From NCBI RefSeq assembly GCF_006496635.1, contig NZ_CP022958.1, positions 4,774,001-4,838,000 on the forward strand: a DNA stretch of 64,000 nucleotides, written 5' to 3'. The notes under the pieces were generated by a model. That model did not search any database. It worked only from the letters and a program-made list of their open reading frames with translations, and was not told the origin of the DNA. Position 1 is the stretch's first letter; each line of letters starts with the position of its first letter. Positions 59,686 through 64,000 of this stretch are shown here, piece after piece. This DNA is from Azoarcus sp. DD4 (GTDB taxonomy: Bacteria > Pseudomonadota > Gammaproteobacteria > Burkholderiales > Rhodocyclaceae). The position numbers and the translations under genes are program-made.

Positions 59686-61095
59686 ATGGAGCATGCGGCT
59701 CAACAGTTGATCCAGAACAGGACTTTCGACGAAATCCAGATCGGCGACTTCGCGCAACTCTTGCGCACCCTGCGTCCGGAGGACATCCACCTGTTCGCGG
59801 CGATGTCGGGTGACGTCAATCCCACCCACGTCGATCCGGAGTTCGCCCACTCCAGCCAGTTCCGCGAAGTCGTCGGCCACAGCATGTGGGGCAGCACGTT
59901 GATCTCCACCGTGCTGGGCACCGAATTCCCCGGCCCGGGCACCATCTACGTGTCGCAGAGCCTCAACTTCTGGCGGCCGGTGACCATAGGCGACACGCTG
60001 ACCATCACCGTAACCTGCCGCGAGAAGTACCAGCACAACCATCACATCGTGTTCGACTGCCTGGCGCTGAACCAGGATGGCCTCAAGGTCATCGACGGCA
60101 CCGCCGAGGTCGCCGCGCCGACCGAAAAGATCAGACGCAACCGGGTGGTGCTGCCGGAAGTCACCATCTCGGACCGCGAACTGCGCTACCGCCACCTGCT
60201 GTCGATCACCTCGGGCCTGTCGCCGATCCCGATCGCCGTCGCGCACCCCTGCGACAAGGAATCCCTCGGCGGTCCGGTACAGGCGGCGGAGGCTGGTCTG
60301 GTCGCCCCCATCCTGGTGGGGCCCGAAGCCAAGATCCGCGCCCTGGCCGAAGAATACGGCTACGACCTCAAGGGCTGTCGCATCGTCGATGTGCCGCACA
60401 GCCACGCATCGGCCGAAACCGCAGTCGCGCTGTGCCGCAACGGCGAGGCCGAAGCGCTGATGAAGGGTTCGCTGCACACCGACGAGCTGATGAGCGAGGT
60501 GGTCTCCAAGACCAACGGCCTGCGCACCTCGCGCCGCATCAGCCACGTCTTCCTCGCCGACGTGCCGACCTATCCACACCCGCTGATGATCACCGATGCC
60601 GCGATCAACATCGAGCCGACGCTGGAAGACAAGGTGCACATCATCCAGAACGCGATCGACCTGGCGCACATCCTCGGGCTGCCGGAACCCAAGGTCGCCA
60701 TCCTCGCCGCGGTCGAGACGGTGAATCCCAAGATGCGCTCCACCATCGACGCCGCCGCCCTGTGCAAGATGGCTGACCGCGGCCAGATCAAGGGTGGCCT
60801 GCTCGACGGCCCGCTGGCCTTCGACAATGCGGTGTCGCTGGTCGCCGCCAAGACCAAGGGTATCCGCTCCGCGGTCGCAGGCAACGCCGACATCCTGGTG
60901 GTGCCCGACCTCGAATCCGGCAACATGGTCGCCAAGCAGCTCGAATACCTCGCCGACGCGCTGATGGCCGGGGTGGTGCTGGGCGCGCGCGTTCCCATCG
61001 TGCTCACCAGCCGCGCCGACACCGCCGAAACCCGCGCCGCCTCGTGCGCGATCGCGCAGTTGATGGCGCACAAGAAGCGCGAGGCCAACAAGTGA
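59686..61095 (+). CDS. MaoC-like hydratase/phosphate acyltransferase fusion
   Basis: A 469-residue fusion of an N-terminal MaoC (R-specific enoyl-CoA hydratase) domain (about 10-135, FAAMSGDVNPTHVDPEFAHSSQFREVVGHSMWGSTLISTVLGTEFPGPGTIYVSQSLNFWRPVTIGD) with a C-terminal phosphate acetyl/butyryltransferase domain (VGPEAKIRALAEEYG; MKGSLHTDELMSEV; DAAINIEPTLEDKVHIIQNAIDLA; VAGNADILVVPDLESGNMVAKQL). It should link acyl-CoA and acyl-phosphate pools, with (R)-hydroxyacyl-CoA hydration for PHB metabolism. The ATG at 59686 has GGGAG six bases before it. Its stop overlaps the ackA start (GTGA). Confidence 0.94.
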   Translation: MEHAAQQLIQNRTFDEIQIGDFAQLLRTLRPEDIHLFAAMSGDVNPTHVDPEFAHSSQFREVVGHSMWGSTLISTVLGTEFPGPGTIYVSQSLNFWRPVTIGDTLTITVTCREKYQHNHHIVFDCLALNQDGLKVIDGTAEVAAPTEKIRRNRVVLPEVTISDRELRYRHLLSITSGLSPIPIAVAHPCDKESLGGPVQAAEAGLVAPILVGPEAKIRALAEEYGYDLKGCRIVDVPHSHASAETAVALCRNGEAEALMKGSLHTDELMSEVVSKTNGLRTSRRISHVFLADVPTYPHPLMITDAAINIEPTLEDKVHIIQNAIDLAHILGLPEPKVAILAAVETVNPKMRSTIDAAALCKMADRGQIKGGLLDGPLAFDNAVSLVAAKTKGIRSAVAGNADILVVPDLESGNMVAKQLEYLADALMAGVVLGARVPIVLTSRADTAETRAASCAIAQLMAHKKREANK

Positions 61096-62279
61096 AGGCG
61101 GTCCTCGTCATCAATGCCGGCTCGAGCAGCCTGAAGTTTGCGCTGTTCCCGCTGGAACCGGCGCTGGCCGAGCATCCGGCGCTGTCCGGCCAGGTCGAAG
61201 GCATCGGCGCCACCCCCGAGTTCAGCGCCAAGACCGCCGCCGGCGAGCGCTTCAAGGAAGCCGTGCCCAGCACCGCGTCCGACCACCGCGAACAGCATCG
61301 CGATGCGCTTACCTTCCTGCTCGACTGGCTCGCCGCCCACAACCCGGCGCTGGAGATCGCTGCCGCCGGCCACCGCATCGTGCACGGCGGCGACAAGTAC
61401 AGCGAGCCGGTCCGACTCTACGGCCACATCCTGCGTCAGCTGCAGAAGCTGGTGCCACTGGCGCCGCTGCACCAGCCGCACAACCTCAACGCGGTGCAGG
61501 CGATCGCCGCGCTCGCGCCCGACATCCCGCAGGTGGGCTGCTTCGACACCGCCTTCCACCGGAGCCAGGCGCCGGTCGCGCAGGCCTTCGCGCTGCCGCG
61601 TGCGCTCAGCGCAGAGGGCGTCAAACGCTACGGTTTCCATGGCCTGTCGTACGACTATGTCGCCCGCCAGCTGCCGGCGGTGATCGGCGACAAGGCGCAT
61701 GGTGCGGTGGTGATCTGCCACCTCGGCAACGGCTCGTCGATGTGTGCGCTACGCGAGGGCAAGAGCGTCGCCTCCACCATGGGCTTCACCGCGCTCGAAG
61801 GCCTGGTGATGGGCACCCGCACCGGCAGCCTGGACCCCGGCGTGCTGCTCTACCTGATGGACGAGAAGGGCATGGACGCCAAGGCGCTGACCCATCTGCT
61901 CTACAAGGAGTCGGGCCTGCTCGGCGTCTCCGGCATCAGCCAGGACATGCGCACCCTGCTCGCCTCCGATGCGCCGGAGGCCGCCGAAGCGGTGGAGCTC
62001 TACTGCTACCGCATCGCGCGCGAACTCGGCTCGCTGGCCGCCGCTGCCGGCGGGCTGGATGCGCTGGTGTTCACCGGCGGTATCGGCGAGCACGCCGCAC
62101 CGGTGCGCGCAAAGGTGGCGCAGCTTTCGGCCTGGCTGGGAATCAGCATCGACGCGGCCGCCAACGACGGCAACGCCAGCCGTATCGACAGCGCCGACAG
62201 CCGGGCGGCGGTGGCGGTGATGCCGACCAACGAGGAAGGCATGATCGCGCGCTACACCGTCGAGGTGCTCGGGTTGTGA
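61092..62279 (+). CDS. ackA: Acetate kinase AckA (GTG start)
   Basis: A 395-residue acetate/propionate-type kinase making ATP from acyl-phosphate. It starts with GTG at 61092, overlapping the upstream stop by four bases, then KAVLVINAGSSSLKFALF. Further motifs are GHRIVHGGDKYS, CFDTAFHRS, YGFHGLSYDYVA, HLGNGSSMCALREGKSVASTMGFTALEGLVMGTRTGSLDPGV, and FTGGIGEHAAPVR. With the Pta domain just upstream it completes acyl-CoA to acyl-phosphate to acid conversion with ATP gain. Confidence 0.96.
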   Translation: MKAVLVINAGSSSLKFALFPLEPALAEHPALSGQVEGIGATPEFSAKTAAGERFKEAVPSTASDHREQHRDALTFLLDWLAAHNPALEIAAAGHRIVHGGDKYSEPVRLYGHILRQLQKLVPLAPLHQPHNLNAVQAIAALAPDIPQVGCFDTAFHRSQAPVAQAFALPRALSAEGVKRYGFHGLSYDYVARQLPAVIGDKAHGAVVICHLGNGSSMCALREGKSVASTMGFTALEGLVMGTRTGSLDPGVLLYLMDEKGMDAKALTHLLYKESGLLGVSGISQDMRTLLASDAPEAAEAVELYCYRIARELGSLAAAAGGLDALVFTGGIGEHAAPVRAKVAQLSAWLGISIDAAANDGNASRIDSADSRAAVAVMPTNEEGMIARYTVEVLGL

Positions 62280-62292
62280 GTCCGGCCGCGGC

Positions 62293-63054
62293 TCAAGCTG
62301 CCGCGGCATCCCACAGCAGCTTGAGCCCTGACAGGCCGAGCATTGCGGTGGAAAAGAGGTAGAAGGGCCGCTCGGGAATGCGTCTGAGCAGACGCATTCC
62401 CAGCCACACGCCGACCGGCACCAGCGGCAGCAGCAGCGCCGACATCAGCAGGGTGTCGTGGCTGAAGAGCTGCAGGCCGAGGTAGAAGGGCAGCTTGGCG
62501 AGATTGATGGTGGCGAAGAAGAACACCGAAGTCGCCACGAAACGCTCGCGCGGCAAACCGCGGCCAAGCAGGTAGATCAGCAGCGGCGGCCCGCCGGCAT
62601 GCGACAAGCTACTGGTGAAGCCCGAGGTGGCGCCGCAGACGGCGGCCCAGGCGCGCGGCACTGGCGTCACGGTCGGCCCGACAGTCGCTCGGCTGGATTT
62701 TCGCAGCAGACGATCGGCGGCGAACACGACCGAGATCAACCCGAGCGCGCCGACCACCATGCGGTCGGACATCACACCGAAGGCCAGCGCGCCCAGCGCG
62801 ATGCCGGTGAGCGCGGCCGGGACCAGCACCTTGAGTTCCTGCCAGTCGGCCTTGCCCCGCCAGGCGCGGATGCCGACCATGTCCATCGCGATCAGGATGG
62901 GCAACACCACCGCCACTGCTTCGCGCGGCGGGATCCACATCGACATGAAGGGCACGGCCAGGCCGCCGAGCGCACCGCCGAGGCCCGACTTGGATATGCC
63001 GGTCAACAGGATGGCAATCGCGGTGACGATCCAGCCGCCAGCATCCATCTCCAT
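62293..63054 (-). CDS. TauE/SafE-family membrane permease
   Basis: A 253-residue anion permease of the TauE/SafE (DUF81) family with 7-8 membrane helices. Family landmarks are GISKSGLGGALGGLAVPFMSMWIPPREAVAVVLPILIAMDMVGI in the first half and GATSGFTSSLSHAGGPPLLIYLL in the second. Members export sulfite, sulfonates or organic acids; cargo here is unknown. I start at the ATG at 63054, with GGAGG four bases upstream. It is convergent with ackA and downstream of gltD, from which it is separated by a terminator. Confidence 0.92.
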   Translation of the reverse strand: MEMDAGGWIVTAIAILLTGISKSGLGGALGGLAVPFMSMWIPPREAVAVVLPILIAMDMVGIRAWRGKADWQELKVLVPAALTGIALGALAFGVMSDRMVVGALGLISVVFAADRLLRKSSRATVGPTVTPVPRAWAAVCGATSGFTSSLSHAGGPPLLIYLLGRGLPRERFVATSVFFFATINLAKLPFYLGLQLFSHDTLLMSALLLPLVPVGVWLGMRLLRRIPERPFYLFSTAMLGLSGLKLLWDAAAA

Positions 63055-63062
63055 CGCGCCTC

Positions 63063-63092
63063 CAAAAAACAAGGGCGACCCGCAGGTCGCCC
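63063..63092 (-). terminator. Rho-independent terminator downstream of gltD
   Basis: On the minus strand, GGGCGACC-TGCG-GGTCGCCC followed by TTGTTTTTTGG. The T-tract runs directly into the GGAGG of the TauE gene, so the two units are tightly packed. Confidence 0.82.
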
Positions 63093-63114
63093 TCTTCGTA
63101 CTGACCAGCGCCGC

Positions 63115-63182
63115 TCAACGCGGCAGGATGCTGGAACCCATCAGGAACTCATCGACCGCACGGGCGCACTGACGGCCCTCGC
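63115..63182 (-). repeat. Duplicated gltD 3' end, copy 1 (outside the gene)
   Basis: A 68-bp near-copy of 63240-63307 with about four mismatches. It encodes EGRQCARAVDEFLMGSSILPR and a stop, the same C-terminus as GltD with Ile for Leu, but lies downstream of the real gltD stop. The linker between copies holds a 10-bp palindrome (GGACGGTCCG/CGGACCGTCC). Confidence 0.8.
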
Positions 63183-63239
63183 CGGACGGTCCGGTCGGAC
63201 CGTCCTCGTCAACTCGCCCCCGCGCGGGCGATTCGCCAA

Positions 63240-63307
63240 TCAACGCGGCAGCAGGCTGGAACCCATCAGGAACTCATCAACCGCACGGGCGCACTGACGG
63301 CCCTCGC
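63240..63307 (-). repeat. Duplicated gltD 3' end, copy 2 (within gltD)
   Basis: The genuine gltD 3' end, repeated 125 bp downstream (63115-63182). It encodes EGRQCARAVDEFLMGSSLLPR. Confidence 0.8.
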
Positions 63308-64000
63308 GAATCGCCCACACGACCAGCGACTGGCCACGGCGGATGTCGCCGGCTGCGAACACCTTGGCGACATTGGTCGCGTAGCTGCCTTCGCCGTCGG
63401 TGGTCGCCTTGGCATTGCCGCGGGCATCCTTGTCGACGCCGAAGGCTTCGAGCACGCCGCCGACCGGGTTGGTGAAACCCATGGCCAGGAACACGCGCTC
63501 GGCCGGGAAGAGCTTCTCGGTGCCGGCGACTTCGGTCATGCGGCCGTCCTTCCACTCCAGGCTGACGGTACGCACGCCGGTGAGCTTGCCGTTCTTGCCG
63601 ACGAACTCCTTGGTGCCGATGGCGTACTCGCGCTGGGTCTCGCCTTCGAGGTGCGAGGACGAGGTGCGCAGCTTGATCGGCCAGTACGGCCAGGTCAGCG
63701 GCTTGTGCTCCTGCTCGGGCGGCTGCGGCATGACCTCGAACTGGGTCACCGAGGTCGCGCCGTGACGGTAGCTGGTGCCGACACAGTCGGAACCCGTGTC
63801 GCCACCGCCGATCACCACCACGTTCTTGCCGGCCGCGGAGATCGGGTTGGGCGCATCGCCTGCGACCTGCTTGTTCTGCGGGATCAGGAATTCGAGCGCG
63901 AAATGCACGCCGTCGAGTTCACGCCCCGGCACCGGCAGGTCGCGCGGCACTTCGGAACCGCCGGCCAGCACGACCGCGTCGAACTCCTGCTGCAGCTGCT
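63240..64000 (-). CDS. gltD: Glutamate synthase small subunit GltD, C-terminal part (5' end outside window)
   Basis: The C-terminal 253 residues of the NADPH-dependent glutamate synthase beta subunit, which feeds electrons to GltB for glutamate formation from glutamine and 2-oxoglutarate. The frame is open to the right edge of the window, reading QLQQEFDAVVLAGGSEVPRDLPVPGRELDGVHFALEFL at the edge, then NADPH-binding VVVIGGGDTGSDCVGTSYRHGATSVTQFEVMPQPP and the FAD motif VFAAGDIRRGQSLVVWAIREGRQCARAVD. The ATG at 63971 is internal. Confidence 0.96.
   Translation of the reverse strand, partial: QLQQEFDAVVLAGGSEVPRDLPVPGRELDGVHFALEFLIPQNKQVAGDAPNPISAAGKNVVVIGGGDTGSDCVGTSYRHGATSVTQFEVMPQPPEQEHKPLTWPYWPIKLRTSSSHLEGETQREYAIGTKEFVGKNGKLTGVRTVSLEWKDGRMTEVAGTEKLFPAERVFLAMGFTNPVGGVLEAFGVDKDARGNAKATTDGEGSYATNVAKVFAAGDIRRGQSLVVWAIREGRQCARAVDEFLMGSSLLPR

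Overview
The window is GC-rich throughout (except 21970-24174 and 41.6-43.5 kb) and carries a complete bacterial gene layout with no rRNA, tRNA, insertion sequence or CRISPR array that I can see. The mix of genes (glmS-glmU, a MaoC-phosphotransacetylase fusion with acetate kinase, aerobic nicotinate catabolism, PQQ alcohol oxidation, Liv-type importers) fits a betaproteobacterium, most likely a Rhodocyclales member such as Azoarcus, Thauera or Aromatoleum. That placement is inference from gene content, not from a marker gene.

Layout. (1) 1-9.7 kb: the end of a LysR regulator, a lytic transglycosylase, a TetR regulator downstream of a livK-livHM-livG-livF import operon, a divergent MarR regulator (probable NicR) and a chemoreceptor without a ligand-binding domain. 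(2) 9.7-21.7 kb: a nicotinate degradation locus built around a divergent promoter region at 15.4-15.8 kb. To the left run nicE, nicD, nicX, nicF and a molybdopterin subunit; to the right run nicC, nicA, a Mo-like/triheme cytochrome fusion and xdhC. Catalytic residues of NicD, NicX, NicF and NicE can be placed exactly. The dehydrogenase is unusual: the large subunit normally carried by one NicB chain is divided between a 748-residue chain with the Mo active-site motifs and no hemes, and a 996-residue chain with three hemes and a decayed Mo domain.

(3) 21.9-24.2 kb: a 734-residue OsmC-YcaO protein with clearly different base composition. (4) 24.2-30.8 kb: a cyanate operon (DJ-1/isonitrile-hydratase-like protein, nrtA/B/D-type ABC importer, cyanase) next to a two-component system preceded by a small Cys/Pro-tailed peptide gene. 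A perfect 24-bp palindrome lies between the two units. (5) 31-40.6 kb: LysR/SDR pair, then an inositol-phosphatase-family gene divergent from an AEP-type ABC importer, a DeoR regulator and eutBC (ethanolamine ammonia-lyase), suggesting uptake and breakdown of an ethanolamine-related compound.

(6) 40.7-43.5 kb: a lipoprotein with two H-x-T motifs and a patch of orphan small genes. (7) 43.5-48.7 kb: LysR/MFS/aldo-keto reductase, then a diheme cytochrome c peroxidase divergent from an OxyR with C199/C208, sharing an FNR/ANR-type box. (8) 48.9-54.5 kb: AraC regulator, PQQ quinohemoprotein alcohol dehydrogenase, outer-membrane protein and aldehyde dehydrogenase, with a 22-bp-spaced direct repeat as probable AraC operator. 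(9) 54.6-64 kb: hppD, glmS, glmU, the MaoC-Pta/AckA pair with a PhbF/PhaR-like box, a TauE/SafE permease and the 3' part of gltD, whose last 22 codons and stop are duplicated just downstream.
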